A DNA stretch of 64,000 nucleotides from Streptomyces sp. NBC_01264 (GCF_026340675.1 NZ_JAPEOX010000001.1:3534001-3598000); one strand, 5' to 3'; shown: positions 44,907 through 55,141, numbered from the stretch's first letter. Program-made: numbers and translations. The notes: generated by a model from the sequence alone, not told the origin.

Positions 44907-46421
44907 TCAGCCCCTCTTCAGCAGCAGGCGGGCCTCGCCCACCGTGATGACGGACCCGGTCACCAGGACCCCGGCCCCTCCGTACTCCGCCTCTTCCTCC
45001 GCCAGGGTGATCGCCGCCTCGATGGCGTCGTCCAGCCGCGGCTCCACCTGCACGCGCTCGGCGCCGAAGACCTCGACCGCGATGGCCGCCAGGTCGTCGG
45101 CGGAGATCGCCCGGTGGCTGGTGTTCTCCGTGATCACGACCTCCGCGAAGATCGGCTCGAAGGCCTCGAAGACCCCGCGCACGTCCTTGCCGTCGCTCGC
45201 GCCCACGACCCCGATCAGCCGGCTGAAGCCGAAGGCCTCGGTCACCGCCTCCGCCGTGACCTGCGCCCCGGCCGGGTTGTGCGCCGCGTCCAGGACCACC
45301 GTGGGGCTGCGCCGCACGACCTCCATGCGGCCGGGCGAGGTCACCGAGGCGAAGGCCTTGCGCACGGTCTCCACGTCCAGGACCCGCGCGTGGTCGGCGC
45401 CGATCCCGAAGAAGGCCTCGACCGCGGCCAGTGCCACCGCCGCGTTGTGCGCCATGTGGGCGCCGTGCAGCGGCAGGAAGATGCCCTCGTACTCGCCGCC
45501 CAGGCCGCGCAGCGTCAGCTGCTGCCCGCCGACCGCGACCTCGCGGGTGACGACGCCGAACTCCATGCCCGCCCGGGCGACGGTCGCGTCGACCTCCACT
45601 GCCTTCTTCAGCAGCACCTGCGCCGCGTCCACCGGCTGCTGCGCCAGGATCACGGTGGCGCCCTGCTTGATGATGCCGCCCTTCTCCTGCGCGATCTCGC
45701 CGGTGGTGGAGCCGAGCCGGTCCGTGTGGTCCAGGCTGATCGGGGTGACCACGGCGACCGCGCCGTCGATCACGTTGGTGGCGTCCCAGGTGCCGCCCAT
45801 GCCGACCTCGATGACGGCCGCGTCCACGGGGGCGTCAGCGAAGGCCGCGTAGGCCATGCCGGTGAGGACCTCGAAGAACGACAGCCGGATCTCCTCGGCC
45901 GCGTCCACCATGTCCACGTACGGCTTGATGTCCTCGTACGCCTCGACGAACCGCTCGGCGGCGATGGGCGCCCCGTCCAGGCTGATCCGCTCGGTGATCG
46001 ACTGCACGTGCGGGCTGGTGTAGCGCCCGGTGCGCAGCTCGAAGGCGTTCAGCAGCGCCTCGATCATGCGGGAGGTGCTCGTCTTGCCGTTCGTGCCGGT
46101 GACGTGGATGGAGGGGTACGCGCGCTGCGGCTCGCCCAGGACGTCCATCAGCGCGGCGATCCGCGTGACGGACGGCTCCAGCTTGGTCTCGTCCCAGCGG
46201 CCGGCCAGCTCCTGCTCCACCTCCCGCAGCGCCTTGGCCACCTCGGGGTCTGCGGGCTCTTCGGGTACGGGGTCGCCCTGGGGCGGACCGGCCTGCGTGC
46301 GCAGGGTGCGGCTGCCCGCCTCGATCACCGCCAGGTCGGGGTCGCGGTCGGACTCTTCCGCGACGATCTGGTCGAACGCGTCGAAGCTGTCATCGTGGCT
46401 CTCGGGCTGCTGCTCACTCAC
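44907..46421 (-). CDS. folC: Folylpolyglutamate synthase/dihydrofolate synthase
   Basis: Mur-ligase-family enzyme that adds glutamate to folates and makes dihydrofolate from dihydropteroate. The 504-residue product has an acidic N-terminal extension (about 1-75), the P-loop HVTGTNGKTSTSR (about residues 109-117), SPHVQSITERI and DAAHNPAGA. The start is GTG at 46421, which gives MSEQQPES; no strong ribosome binding site is seen, and a start nearer the conserved part is possible. It is 3 bases from the DUF4233 gene. Confidence 0.94.
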   Translation of the reverse strand: MSEQQPESHDDSFDAFDQIVAEESDRDPDLAVIEAGSRTLRTQAGPPQGDPVPEEPADPEVAKALREVEQELAGRWDETKLEPSVTRIAALMDVLGEPQRAYPSIHVTGTNGKTSTSRMIEALLNAFELRTGRYTSPHVQSITERISLDGAPIAAERFVEAYEDIKPYVDMVDAAEEIRLSFFEVLTGMAYAAFADAPVDAAVIEVGMGGTWDATNVIDGAVAVVTPISLDHTDRLGSTTGEIAQEKGGIIKQGATVILAQQPVDAAQVLLKKAVEVDATVARAGMEFGVVTREVAVGGQQLTLRGLGGEYEGIFLPLHGAHMAHNAAVALAAVEAFFGIGADHARVLDVETVRKAFASVTSPGRMEVVRRSPTVVLDAAHNPAGAQVTAEAVTEAFGFSRLIGVVGASDGKDVRGVFEAFEPIFAEVVITENTSHRAISADDLAAIAVEVFGAERVQVEPRLDDAIEAAITLAEEEAEYGGAGVLVTGSVITVGEARLLLKRG

Positions 46422-46539
46422 GGGACCCAGTCTACGGACGAGGACCGGGAGGACTTTCGGCCCGGTCGCATCAGGACCTTCGGCTGCGGGTGCGACCTGA
46501 TCGTTATGCAAGCCTTGCGGACAGGAGATTGGGGAATAA

Positions 46540-47589
46540 ATGCCGCAGGCCAGCACGAACAAGACAGGTTCCAGCCGCGACATAGGGATAGACCTGGGGA
46601 CCGCGAACACCCTCGTCTACGCACGGGGGCACGGCATCGTCCTCAATGAGCCGTCCGTGGTGGCCGTCAAGGCGGGCACCACCACCGCACTCGCCGTCGG
46701 CAGCGAGGCCAAGGAGACCATCGGCCGCACTCCCGGCTCCATCACCGCGATCCGCCCCCTCAAGGACGGCGTGATCTGCGACTACGAGGCCGCCGAGGAG
46801 ATGATTCGGCACTTCGTGCGCAAGGCCGTCCCCGGCCGCCGGGTGCGCGCCCGCATGGTGATCTGCGTACCGTCCGGGGTCACCCCGGTGGAGCGGCGGG
46901 CGATCATCCACGCCTCCGCGAGGGCCGGCGCCAAGACCGTGCACCTCATCGAGGAACCCATGGCCGCGGCGATCGGCGCCGGGCTCCCGGTGTCCGAACC
47001 GCGCGGCTCTATGGTCGTCGACATCGGCGGCGGCACCTCCGAGGTCGCGGTCATCTCGCTGGGCGGCATCGTCACCGCGCGGTCCCTGCGGGTCGCTGGC
47101 GACCGGATGGACGCGGCGATCACCGACTGGGTCCGCAAGGAGCACTCCCTGCTCATCGGCGACCGCACCGCCGAGGACGTCAAGATCGCCATCGGTTCGG
47201 CGTGGCCGGTGCCGGACCGGCCGGAACTGGAGAGCGCCACCTTCACGGTGCGGGGCCGCGAGAAGGTCGGCGGCATGCCGCAGACGCTCGCGCTCGACGC
47301 GCGCGACGTGCGCGCCGCCCTGGACGAACCGGTCGAGGCGATCATCGCGGCGGTCCGCGCCACCCTGGAGGAGTGCCCGCCCGAACTGTCCGGCGACGTC
47401 ATGGAGCACGGCATCGTCCTGACCGGCGGCGGCGCGCTGCTGCCCGGCCTGGACCTGCGGATGGCCTCCTCGACCGGGATCCCGGTCTTCGTCGCGGACG
47501 ACCCGCTGGACTGCGTGGCCCTGGGCTCGGGCCGCTGCGTGGAGGACATGGACGCGCTCAGCAGCCTCCTGGCGCCGGCGCGGGCCTGA
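46540..47589 (+). CDS. MreB-like actin homologue (Mbl type)
   Basis: The 349-residue product has the same actin motifs as MreB ([47 protein letters not shown]) but differs along its length: for example VKAGTTTALAVG replaces the MreB loop, and the region around residue 220 has a short insertion (PVPDRPELESATFTV). A second MreB-like protein (Mbl) is known in Streptomyces with a role in spore wall. It is divergent from folC with about 120 bases between. The start at 46540 has GGAG and a T/A-rich stretch upstream. Confidence 0.92.
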   Translation: MPQASTNKTGSSRDIGIDLGTANTLVYARGHGIVLNEPSVVAVKAGTTTALAVGSEAKETIGRTPGSITAIRPLKDGVICDYEAAEEMIRHFVRKAVPGRRVRARMVICVPSGVTPVERRAIIHASARAGAKTVHLIEEPMAAAIGAGLPVSEPRGSMVVDIGGGTSEVAVISLGGIVTARSLRVAGDRMDAAITDWVRKEHSLLIGDRTAEDVKIAIGSAWPVPDRPELESATFTVRGREKVGGMPQTLALDARDVRAALDEPVEAIIAAVRATLEECPPELSGDVMEHGIVLTGGGALLPGLDLRMASSTGIPVFVADDPLDCVALGSGRCVEDMDALSSLLAPARA

Positions 47590-47598
47590 GCCGTCCGG

Positions 47599-47639
47599 CC
47601 CTCCCGAAGGGCTCGGCGGGCTTCAGCCCTTCGGGAGGG
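47599..47639. terminator. Bidirectional terminator between mbl-like gene and kinase
   Basis: CCCTCCCGAAGGGCT (47599-47613) pairs with AGCCCTTCGGGAGGG (47625-47639), a 15-bp stem with an 11-base loop. The right arm overlaps the last codons of the convergent histidine kinase gene. Confidence 0.8.
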
Positions 47640-48765
47640 TCGCCAGCACCTCGTACGCGTCCTGCGTGCGCGTCGCCGTCAGGGTGCCGCCCAGGCTGCG
47701 CACGCGCTCGGACATGCTCGCCGTGCCCGAGCCCGCCGAGACGGGGGCCCTGGTCGGATTGCGCTGCGCCAGCCCGTTGCGGACGGCGATCTCCAGGTGC
47801 GGACCGTCCGCCGCGATGGACACCTCGATGGTTTCGCCGCGGGCGTGCTTGGCGGCGTTGGTCAGGCATTCCTGCACCACCCGGTAGACCGCCGCCTGGC
47901 GCAGCGGCGACAGCCCGTGCACGGCCGGATCCAGGGCGAGCCGTACGGGCGAACCCGCGCGCCCGCTCTCCTCCGCGAGCGCCGCCAGCCCCTCCACGCC
48001 CGGGGTGGCCGCCCGCTCCCCGCGCTGCACGATGATCTCGTTGAGCACGAGGTGGGCCCGGCGCGCGGTGTCGGCGAGCTCCTCGAAGTCCTTCGCGTAC
48101 GCCGTCTCGCGCGAGCGCATCGACAGCACCTCGGAGCGGACCGTCAGCAGGGTCAGCTCGCGCCCCACGAAGTCGTGGACGTCGCGGGCGACGGAGGTCC
48201 GCTCCTGCTGGACCGCCTGCAGGACGGCGGACTCGGCGCGCCGGGTGTCGAGTTCGCGCACGAGGTCGTGCCGGTAGGCGGCGATGCCCACGGCCGAGGC
48301 GAGGACGCCGATGGGCACGACGAGGCTGAGGAAGGAGCTGAGGGTCTCGGCCCGCGGCTCGGGCCAGCCGGGCAGGCTGAACACCGCCAGCGCGAAGGCC
48401 ACGTACCCGAGCGTGGCCAGGATGCCGGCGCGGCGGCCCCGGTAGCGGCCGACGGAGTACAGGGCGAACTGCACCAGGGTGAGCTCGTGCAGCCAGCCGA
48501 TGAAGAGCAGCGCGGTGAGGTACGCGACCCAGGGCGCCTGCCGGCGGACCAGGAGGGTGAGGCAGCCCGCAGCGAGCACCAGGGCCGCGCGCGGGCCGTT
48601 CAGGGAGTTGTCGGCGGCGGCCAGACCCGGCAGGTCCAGCGCCATCAGGGCGAAGCAACCGATTGCCGTGAGCATGTCCATCGCCCGGGTGGACCCGCTC
48701 CAGCTCTCGCTCAACCGGCGGCCGGCGGCCATGGCCCGGTGGAACGCGCGGACGGCGGGCTTCAC
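47623..48765 (-). CDS. Orphan sensor histidine kinase (NarL/DesK type)
   Basis: The 380-residue product has five to six membrane helices (about 31-165), a HisKA_3 dimerisation box with the phospho-acceptor histidine at about 197 (ARDVHDF), and an HATPase domain (about 275-380: ECLTNAAKHARG, GSGTASMSERVRSLGG). Such kinases phosphorylate a LuxR-type response regulator, but none lies nearby. The GTG at 48765 is chosen because GGGGAG lies 7 bases upstream; ATG at 48771 is too close to that signal. The ligand is unknown. The divergent neighbour is a VKOR-family gene. Confidence 0.88.
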   Translation of the reverse strand: MKPAVRAFHRAMAAGRRLSESWSGSTRAMDMLTAIGCFALMALDLPGLAAADNSLNGPRAALVLAAGCLTLLVRRQAPWVAYLTALLFIGWLHELTLVQFALYSVGRYRGRRAGILATLGYVAFALAVFSLPGWPEPRAETLSSFLSLVVPIGVLASAVGIAAYRHDLVRELDTRRAESAVLQAVQQERTSVARDVHDFVGRELTLLTVRSEVLSMRSRETAYAKDFEELADTARRAHLVLNEIIVQRGERAATPGVEGLAALAEESGRAGSPVRLALDPAVHGLSPLRQAAVYRVVQECLTNAAKHARGETIEVSIAADGPHLEIAVRNGLAQRNPTRAPVSAGSGTASMSERVRSLGGTLTATRTQDAYEVLATLPKG

Positions 48766-48911
48766 GTGCATGCTCCCCATCATCCGGGGTCCGCGCCGGG
48801 GATCCGTGTCCCCGACGCCCGTCATGACGTGACATACGGCACTTCGGACGGGTACGGACATGGCCGGATGGCCCTGCCGCCGGGGCACCCCTCTTTCGTA
48901 GCGTCGAAGGA

Positions 48912-49493
48912 ATGACCCCGCGAACGCCCCAACGGACGAGCAGCCGGACGACCCCCTCCCGGGCGCTCCCGCTGCTCCTGCTCATCGGCGGCCTCATCGG
49001 CACCTTGGCCTCCGGCGTCCTCACCTACGACCGCATCCGCACCCTGGAGGATCCGCTCTTCACCCCGGGCTGCAACGTCAACGCGGTGCTGAGCTGCGGC
49101 GACGTGATGACCACCTGGCAGGGCAACCTCCTCGGCTTCCCCAACATGCTGCTCGGCATCGCCGGCTTCGCGGCCCTCGCCGGACTGGGCACGGCCCTGG
49201 TCGCCGGGGCGCTGCTCCCCCGGTGGCTGTGGCGCGGACTGTGGGCCGGGATCGCGGCCGGGTTCGCCTTCACGGTGTGGCTGATCAGCCAGTGCCTGTA
49301 CGTGATCGGGGCGCTGTGCCCGTGGTGCATGGTCGTCTGGGCGGTGATGATCCCGCTGTTCTGGTACGTCACCCGGCACCTGGCCCCGGCCGGCTCCCGG
49401 CTGCGGGCGCTCCCCCACTGGGTGGTGCCGCTGGCCGCGTACGGCGTGGTGGCGGCGCTGATCCTGACGAAGTTCGGCACCCGGCTGCTGTGA
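48912..49493 (+). CDS. Vitamin K epoxide reductase (VKOR) family membrane protein
   Basis: Disulphide-generating quinone oxidoreductase homologue that reoxidises DsbA-like proteins in actinobacteria. The 193-residue product has five membrane helices, the loop cysteines C54 and C62 and the redox pair CPWC (C136/C139); C128 is additional. No thioredoxin-like domain is fused and no dsbA-like gene is adjacent. It starts with ATG at 48912. Confidence 0.9.
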   Translation: MTPRTPQRTSSRTTPSRALPLLLLIGGLIGTLASGVLTYDRIRTLEDPLFTPGCNVNAVLSCGDVMTTWQGNLLGFPNMLLGIAGFAALAGLGTALVAGALLPRWLWRGLWAGIAAGFAFTVWLISQCLYVIGALCPWCMVVWAVMIPLFWYVTRHLAPAGSRLRALPHWVVPLAAYGVVAALILTKFGTRLL

Positions 49494-49522
49494 CGCCGGG
49501 CCCCTCGCGGGGCACAGATACG

Positions 49523-49563
49523 GCGAAGGCCCCCACGTCGACCGACGGCGTGGGGGCCTTCGC
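49523..49563. terminator. Bidirectional terminator between VKOR gene and valS
   Basis: GCGAAGGCCCCCACG (49523-49537) and CGTGGGGGCCTTCGC (49549-49563) form a perfect 15-bp stem with an 11-base loop between convergent genes. Confidence 0.9.
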
Positions 49564-49581
49564 TTGGGCTGTACGGGTCGG

Positions 49582-52203
49582 CTAGCCCTGGGGCAGCGCG
49601 GCCAGCTGGTCGGTGAGGCGGGCGATGTCGCCCTCCGCCTTGGCCAGCCGGCCCTTGATCTTGTCCACGACGTTGTCGGGGGCCTTGGCGATGAACGCCT
49701 CGTTCCCGAGCTTCGCCTCGGCCTGCTGCTTCTCCTTCTCGGCGGCGGCCAGGTCCTTGCTCAGCCGCTTGCGCTCCGCCGGGATGTCGATGGTGCCCGA
49801 CAGGTCGAGCGCGACGGTGGCGCCGGCGACCGGCAGGGTCGCGGTGGCGCTGAAGGCGTCCCCCTCCGGCTGGAGGCGCAGCACCTGGCGGATGGCGGCC
49901 TCGTGGGCGGCCAGCGCGGTGGCGGACAGGTCCAGGCGGGCCGGGACCTTCTGCTTGTCGTCGAGACCCTGCTCCTTGCGGAACCGGCGGACCTCGCGGA
50001 CCAGGCTCTGGACACCCTCGATCTCGGCCTCGGCGGCCGCGTCGCGGAAGCCGCTGTCCTTGGGCCATTCGGCGATCACCAGGGACTCGCCACCGGTCAG
50101 CGTGGTCCACAGCGTCTCGGTGACGAAGGGGACCACCGGGTGCAGCAGGCGCAGCATGACGTCGAGGACCTCGCCGAGGACGCGCGCGGAGGCCTTGGCC
50201 GGCTCGCCGCCCGCGAAGAAGGTCGTCTTCGACAGCTCGACGTACCAGTCGAAGACCTCGTCCCACGCGAAGTGGTAGAGCGCCTCGCTGAGCTTCGAGA
50301 ACTGGTAGTCCTCGTAGAAGGCGTCGGCCTGCGCGACCGTCGCGTTGAGGCGCGACAGGATCCAGCGGTCGGTCGCCGACATCTCCTCGACCGAGGGCAG
50401 CTCGCCCTCGATCGTGGCGCCGTTCATCATCGCGAAGCGGGTCGCGTTCCAGATCTTGTTGGCGAACTTGCTGGAGGCCTGGACCCAGTCCTCGCCGATC
50501 GGGACGTCGACACCCGGGTTGGCGCCGCGCGCCAGGGTGAAGCGGACCGCGTCGGAGCCGTACTTGTCCATCCAGTCCAGCGGGTTGACCGCGTTGCCGA
50601 AGGACTTCGACATCTTCTTGCCGCGCTCGTCGCGGACCATGCCGTGCAGGGCGATGGTGTGGAACGGCGGGGTGCCGTCCATCGCGTACAGGCCGAACAT
50701 CATCATCCGGGCGACCCAGAAGAAGAGGATGTCGTAGCCGGTGACCAGGACGGCGTTCGGGTAGAACTTCGCCAGGCTGTCGGTCTGCTGCGGCCAGCCG
50801 AGCGTGGAGAACGGCCACAGGCCGGAGGAGAACCAGGTGTCCAGGACGTCCGTGTCCTGGGTCCAGCCCTCACCGGTCGGCGGCTGCTCGTCGGGGCCGA
50901 CGCAGACGATCTCGCCGTTCGGGCCGTACCAGACGGGGATGCGGTGGCCCCACCACAGCTGGCGCGAGATGCACCAGTCGTGGAGGTTGTCGACCCAGTC
51001 GAAGTAGCGCTTCTCCATCTCCTGCGGGTGGATCTTGACCTGGCCGTCGCGGACCGCGTCACCGGCGGCCTTGGCGAGCGGGCCGACCTTGACCCACCAC
51101 TGGAGCGAGAGGCGCGGCTCGATGGTGGTCTTGCAGCGCGAGCAGTGGCCGACGGAGTGCGTGTACGGACGCTTCTCGGCGACGATCCGGCCCTCGGCGC
51201 GCAGCGCGGCGACGATGGCGGAACGGGCCTCCAGCCGGTCCAGGCCCAGGAAGGGGCCGTGGACGGTGATGACGGCGTGCTCGTCCATGACCGCGAGGTT
51301 GGGCAGGCCGTGGCGCTGACCGATCTCGAAGTCGTTGGGGTCGTGCGCCGGCGTCACCTTGACGGCGCCGGTGCCGAACTCGGGGTCGACGTGCCCGTCG
51401 GCGACGACCGGGATGCGGCGGCCGGTGAGCGGCAGCTCGATCTCGGTGCCGACCAGGTGCTTGTAGCGCTCGTCGTCGGGGTGGACGGCGACGGCCGTGT
51501 CACCGAGCATCGTCTCGGCGCGGGTCGTGGCGACGACGATGGAGGCGTCACCCTCGCCGTACCGGATGGAGACGAGCTCGCCCTCGTCGTCCTGGTACTC
51601 GACCTCGATGTCGGAGATCGCGGTGAGGCAGCGGGGGCACCAGTTGATGATGCGCTCGGCGCGGTAGATCAGCTCGTCGTCGTAGAGCTTCTTGAAGATG
51701 GTCTGGACGGCCTCGGACAGGCCCTCGTCCATGGTGAAGCGCTCGCGCGACCAGTCGACGCCGTCGCCGAGGCGGCGCATCTGGCCGGAGATCTGCCCGC
51801 CGGACTCGCCCTTCCACTGCCAGACGCGCTCGACGAAGGCCTCGCGGCCCAGGTCGTGGCGGGACTTGCCCTCCTTGGCGAGCTCGCGCTCGACGACGTT
51901 CTGGGTGGCGATGCCCGCGTGGTCCATGCCGGGCTGCCACAGGGTCTCGTAGCCCTGCATGCGCTTGCGGCGGGTGATGGCGTCGATCAGCGTGTGCTCG
52001 AAGGCGTGCCCCAGGTGGAGGCTTCCGGTGACGTTCGGCGGCGGGATGACGATGGCGAAGGGAGGCTTGTCGCTCTTCTCGTCCGCCTCGAAGTACCCAC
52101 GCTCTACCCAGCGCTCGTAGAGCTTCCCCTCTACATCGGCCGGCGCGTACGAAGTCGGCAGTTCGGAGTAGGGGCTGCTGGGTGTCTGCGTGTTCTCGGT
52201 CAC
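49582..52203 (-). CDS. valS: Valine-tRNA ligase
   Basis: Class I aminoacyl-tRNA synthetase charging tRNA-Val. The 873-residue product has [18 protein letters not shown] with the HIGH-type HLGH, an editing domain, [19 protein letters not shown], the KMSKS motif ([11 protein letters not shown]) and a C-terminal coiled coil ([19 protein letters not shown]) that binds the tRNA. Length is normal. The start is ATG at 52203, with no obvious amino-acid-responsive leader in the short divergent gap to the next gene. Confidence 0.97.
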   Translation of the reverse strand: MTENTQTPSSPYSELPTSYAPADVEGKLYERWVERGYFEADEKSDKPPFAIVIPPPNVTGSLHLGHAFEHTLIDAITRRKRMQGYETLWQPGMDHAGIATQNVVERELAKEGKSRHDLGREAFVERVWQWKGESGGQISGQMRRLGDGVDWSRERFTMDEGLSEAVQTIFKKLYDDELIYRAERIINWCPRCLTAISDIEVEYQDDEGELVSIRYGEGDASIVVATTRAETMLGDTAVAVHPDDERYKHLVGTEIELPLTGRRIPVVADGHVDPEFGTGAVKVTPAHDPNDFEIGQRHGLPNLAVMDEHAVITVHGPFLGLDRLEARSAIVAALRAEGRIVAEKRPYTHSVGHCSRCKTTIEPRLSLQWWVKVGPLAKAAGDAVRDGQVKIHPQEMEKRYFDWVDNLHDWCISRQLWWGHRIPVWYGPNGEIVCVGPDEQPPTGEGWTQDTDVLDTWFSSGLWPFSTLGWPQQTDSLAKFYPNAVLVTGYDILFFWVARMMMFGLYAMDGTPPFHTIALHGMVRDERGKKMSKSFGNAVNPLDWMDKYGSDAVRFTLARGANPGVDVPIGEDWVQASSKFANKIWNATRFAMMNGATIEGELPSVEEMSATDRWILSRLNATVAQADAFYEDYQFSKLSEALYHFAWDEVFDWYVELSKTTFFAGGEPAKASARVLGEVLDVMLRLLHPVVPFVTETLWTTLTGGESLVIAEWPKDSGFRDAAAEAEIEGVQSLVREVRRFRKEQGLDDKQKVPARLDLSATALAAHEAAIRQVLRLQPEGDAFSATATLPVAGATVALDLSGTIDIPAERKRLSKDLAAAEKEKQQAEAKLGNEAFIAKAPDNVVDKIKGRLAKAEGDIARLTDQLAALPQG

Positions 52204-52330
52204 GAGCCACAGTTTAGGGCCGTAACGGTCCGGTCATGAAACCGGGTTTCCGGGGGCCCGGGGCCCTTAGCCGCTCTGGCTTCCGCCAGGATGTGTGGGA
52301 CGCATAAACAACCTCATGGGGGGACGCGGG

Positions 52331-53287
52331 ATGAGCTACAACCAGCCGGGACCGTACGGAGGCCAGCAGCCGCAGCAGCCGGGGCCCTACGGACAGCAGC
52401 CTCAGCAGCCGAACCCGTACGGCGGCCAGCAGCCCGGCCCCTACGGACAGCAGCCCGGCTACGGCTACCCGCAGCAGGCCCCCCAGGGAGTCCCCCAGCA
52501 GGGCTACCCGCAGCAGCAGCCCGGCTTCCCCCAGCAACAGCAGCAGCCTCCGTACGGCGGCTACCCGCAGCAGCCGCCGTACGGCGGCGGCACGCCCCCG
52601 AAGAAGTCGAAGGCCGGCGTGATCATCGCGGTGGTCCTGGCGGTGGCCGTGATCGGCGGCGCCGGCTGGTACTTCACGCAGGGCGGCGGCTCCTCGGCGT
52701 CGGTCTCCGCGGACACCAAGGGCTACAAGCTGGTGGCTCCGGCGGCGGTGGACGAGTACAAGAAGAACCCGAAGAGCTCGAAGGAAGAGTTCTCCGACAA
52801 GGACCGCAAGGAAGTCGAGGCGGTCGGCGTGAAGAACCCGACCCAGGTTTCCGAGGCCTACCAGTCCGGCGACCTGAAGAACCCGCTGGCCGCGAAGGCA
52901 CTCAACTTCCAGGGCGTGTACGGCGAGATCGCCGACCCGGAGAAGGCCGTGGACGCCTACTTCGCCATGGCCAAGGCCAATTCGATGAAGGACGACAAGG
53001 ACGGGGAGGCGGAGCTCGTCGGCTCCCCCAAGGTGATGAACCCCGCCGGCTTCAAGGGCGCCGTGATGAAGTGCCAGGAGCTCAAGATGACTCCGAAGAA
53101 GTCCGCGGACAACCCGCTCACGAAGCCCTTCACCATTCCGGTCTGCATCTGGGGCGACTACAGCACCCTGTCCGTCGTGAGCATGGCGGACTTCGCCTCC
53201 ATCATGGGCGGCACCCAGGGCTTCACCCTGGAGCAGACTGCGGGCTACACCGCGAAGCTCTACAACACGTCGCGCACCAAGCTGTGA
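52331..53287 (+). CDS. Membrane protein with Gln/Pro/Tyr-rich N-terminus
   Basis: The 318-residue product begins MSYNQPGPYGGQQPQQPGPY; residues 1-90 are repeats of PGPYGQQP type. A Lys patch and one membrane helix (about 98-118, KAGVIIAVVLAVAVIGGAGW) follow, then an exported domain of about 200 residues with VKNPTQVSEAY, NFQGVYGEI, two cysteines (C255, C269 by rough count) and YSTLSVVSMADF. The ATG at 52331 has GGGGGGACG upstream and is preferred over an ATG 12 codons earlier. This build is common in Streptomyces surface proteins of unknown function. Confidence 0.85.
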   Translation: MSYNQPGPYGGQQPQQPGPYGQQPQQPNPYGGQQPGPYGQQPGYGYPQQAPQGVPQQGYPQQQPGFPQQQQQPPYGGYPQQPPYGGGTPPKKSKAGVIIAVVLAVAVIGGAGWYFTQGGGSSASVSADTKGYKLVAPAAVDEYKKNPKSSKEEFSDKDRKEVEAVGVKNPTQVSEAYQSGDLKNPLAAKALNFQGVYGEIADPEKAVDAYFAMAKANSMKDDKDGEAELVGSPKVMNPAGFKGAVMKCQELKMTPKKSADNPLTKPFTIPVCIWGDYSTLSVVSMADFASIMGGTQGFTLEQTAGYTAKLYNTSRTKL

Positions 53288-53292
53288 GGTGA

Positions 53293-53312
53293 GGCCGCCG
53301 CATAGGGCGGCC
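53293..53312 (+). terminator. Terminator of the Gln/Pro-rich membrane protein gene
   Basis: GGCCGCC and GGCGGCC form a 7-bp stem with a 6-base loop five bases after the stop codon; a second stem AAGGCGCTG/CAGCGCCTT follows at 53316-53352. Confidence 0.6.
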
Positions 53313-53372
53313 CGGAAGGCGCTGTCACGACGGTCCGCCGCGTCAGCGCCTTCTCCCGTGCACCGGTTGGTT

Positions 53373-53666
53373 TCACGCCGGACGTGAGGCCTGGTAGCAC
53401 GCTTCCTGGACGTGACCCGCGTGCTTCACCCCTGCCAGCACCAGCATGCCCTGACAGGCAGGCTGGGCCGTGGCGGAACCGACGCCCCTCGCCGCGCCCC
53501 GGTCGCAGGCGGAAATCACCTGCGACCCCACGCGGTAGCGCATGTTGTGCATGTAGTTGGTGCAGTCACCAGACGTGGCGTGCGCGGGCGCCGCCACCAG
53601 GACGGGCAGCGCGCCCGCCATCACCGCCGCCGCCACGAGCCCGATCGTCCGCCGCAACTCCACCAT
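53373..53666 (-). CDS. Small secreted cysteine-containing protein
   Basis: The 97-residue product has a signal peptide: basic VELRR, a hydrophobic core (about 8-24) and the cleavage site AHA after residue 30. The mature part of about 67 residues has four cysteines (C35 first, GDCTNYM; then SACDRG, PACQGM and EACYQA), enough for two disulphides. No domain is recognised. It is convergent with the previous gene, and no good promoter is seen. Its role outside the cell is unknown. Confidence 0.75.
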   Translation of the reverse strand: MVELRRTIGLVAAAVMAGALPVLVAAPAHATSGDCTNYMHNMRYRVGSQVISACDRGAARGVGSATAQPACQGMLVLAGVKHAGHVQEACYQASRPA

Positions 53667-53781
53667 GGATCACTCCCCACTCACGTGCATGGGTGTCGGA
53701 CAGTAGTGGATCACTCGACCCTTCCCGGGGTCCGCGGAGATCGCACCTTTGACCGACCGTGCACCCCGTGGGCACCCTGTG

Positions 53782-53852
53782 GCAGGCCGCAGACATGAGT
53801 GAGGGGCGCCACCCCTAGCGGGTGGCGCCCCTCACTCATGTCTGCGGCCTGC
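53782..53852. repeat. 33-bp perfect inverted repeat behind clpX
   Basis: The left arm (53782-53814, beginning GCAGGCCGCAGACATGAG) and right arm (53820-53852) are perfect complements with a five-base loop CTAGC. The right end is two bases from the clpX stop codon. It can act as terminator for clpX, though no T run follows. The stem is far longer than other terminators in this window (9-22 bp). Confidence 0.9.
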
Positions 53853-53854
53853 GG

Positions 53855-55141
53855 CTACGCCGACTTCTCGTGCGGCCCCTGGTCCTTCGGGACGATCCGC
53901 GGGACCAGCGTCGGGTTGACGTTGGAGCGGACCACGTCCGAGGTGATGACCACGCGGGCCACGTCCTTGCGGGACGGGACCTCGTACATCACCGACATCA
54001 GGACCTCTTCCATGATGGCGCGCAGGCCGCGCGCGCCGGTCTGGCGGAGGATCGCCTGGTCGGCGATGGCCTCGAGGGCCTCGCGCTCGAAGTCCAGCTC
54101 GACGCCGTCGAGTTCGAACAGCCGCTGGTACTGCTTGACCAGCGCGTTGCGCGGCTCGATGAGGATCTGGAGCAGGGCCTCGCGGTCCAGGTTGTGCACC
54201 GAGGTGATGACGGGGAGACGGCCGATGAACTCGGGGATCATCCCGAACTTCACCAGGTCCTCCGGCATGACCTCCTGGAACTGGTTGCTCGCCTCGATCT
54301 CGCGCTTCGAGCGGATGGTCGCCCCGAAGCCGATGCCCTTGGCGCCTGCGCGGGATTCGATGATCCGCTCCAGGCCGGAGAAGGCGCCGCCCACGATGAA
54401 CAGCACGTTCGTCGTGTCGATCTGGATGAACTCCTGGTGCGGGTGCTTGCGGCCGCCCTGCGGCGGTACCGAAGCGGTGGTGCCCTCCAGGATCTTCAGC
54501 AGGGCCTGCTGCACGCCCTCGCCGCTCACGTCGCGCGTGATCGACGGGTTCTCGCTCTTGCGGGCGACCTTGTCGATCTCGTCGATGTAGATGATCCCGG
54601 TTTCGGCCTTCTTGACGTCGTAGTCGGCCGCCTGGATCAGCTTGAGCAGGATGTTCTCGACGTCCTCGCCGACGTACCCGGCCTCCGTCAGCGCCGTCGC
54701 GTCCGCGATGGCGAACGGGACGTTGAGCATCCGGGCGAGCGTCTGGGCCAGCAGCGTCTTGCCCGAGCCCGTGGGGCCGAGCAGGAGGATGTTGGACTTC
54801 GCGAGCTCGATCGCGTCGTCACGGCCCGTCCCGCCGCCGTTCTCGCCGGCCTGGACGCGCTTGTAGTGGTTGTACACCGCGACGGAGAGCGCCTTCTTCG
54901 CCGGCTCCTGGCCGACGACGTAGCTCTCCAGGAACTCGTAGATCTCACGAGGCTTGGGGAGTTCCTCCCACCTGACCTCGGAAGTCTCGGCCAGTTCCTC
55001 TTCGATGATCTCGTTGCAGAGGTCGATGCACTCGTCGCAGATGTACACACCGGGTCCCGCGATGAGCTTCTTCACCTGCTTCTGGCTCTTTCCGCAGAAC
55101 GAGCACTTGAGCAGGTCGCCGCCGTCACCGATGCGTGCCAC
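53855..55141 (-). CDS. clpX: ATP-dependent Clp protease ATP-binding subunit ClpX
   Basis: AAA+ unfoldase that feeds substrates to ClpP. The 428-residue product has the N-terminal zinc domain with four cysteines (C13, C16, C35, C38), Walker A GPTGSGKT (about 121-128), pore loop GYVGED, Walker [10 protein letters not shown], and the sensor and C-terminal domains. It begins with GTG at 55141. It is downstream of clpP1-clpP2 on the same strand but behind a hairpin, so it probably has its own promoter. Confidence 0.98.
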   Translation of the reverse strand: MARIGDGGDLLKCSFCGKSQKQVKKLIAGPGVYICDECIDLCNEIIEEELAETSEVRWEELPKPREIYEFLESYVVGQEPAKKALSVAVYNHYKRVQAGENGGGTGRDDAIELAKSNILLLGPTGSGKTLLAQTLARMLNVPFAIADATALTEAGYVGEDVENILLKLIQAADYDVKKAETGIIYIDEIDKVARKSENPSITRDVSGEGVQQALLKILEGTTASVPPQGGRKHPHQEFIQIDTTNVLFIVGGAFSGLERIIESRAGAKGIGFGATIRSKREIEASNQFQEVMPEDLVKFGMIPEFIGRLPVITSVHNLDREALLQILIEPRNALVKQYQRLFELDGVELDFEREALEAIADQAILRQTGARGLRAIMEEVLMSVMYEVPSRKDVARVVITSDVVRSNVNPTLVPRIVPKDQGPHEKSA

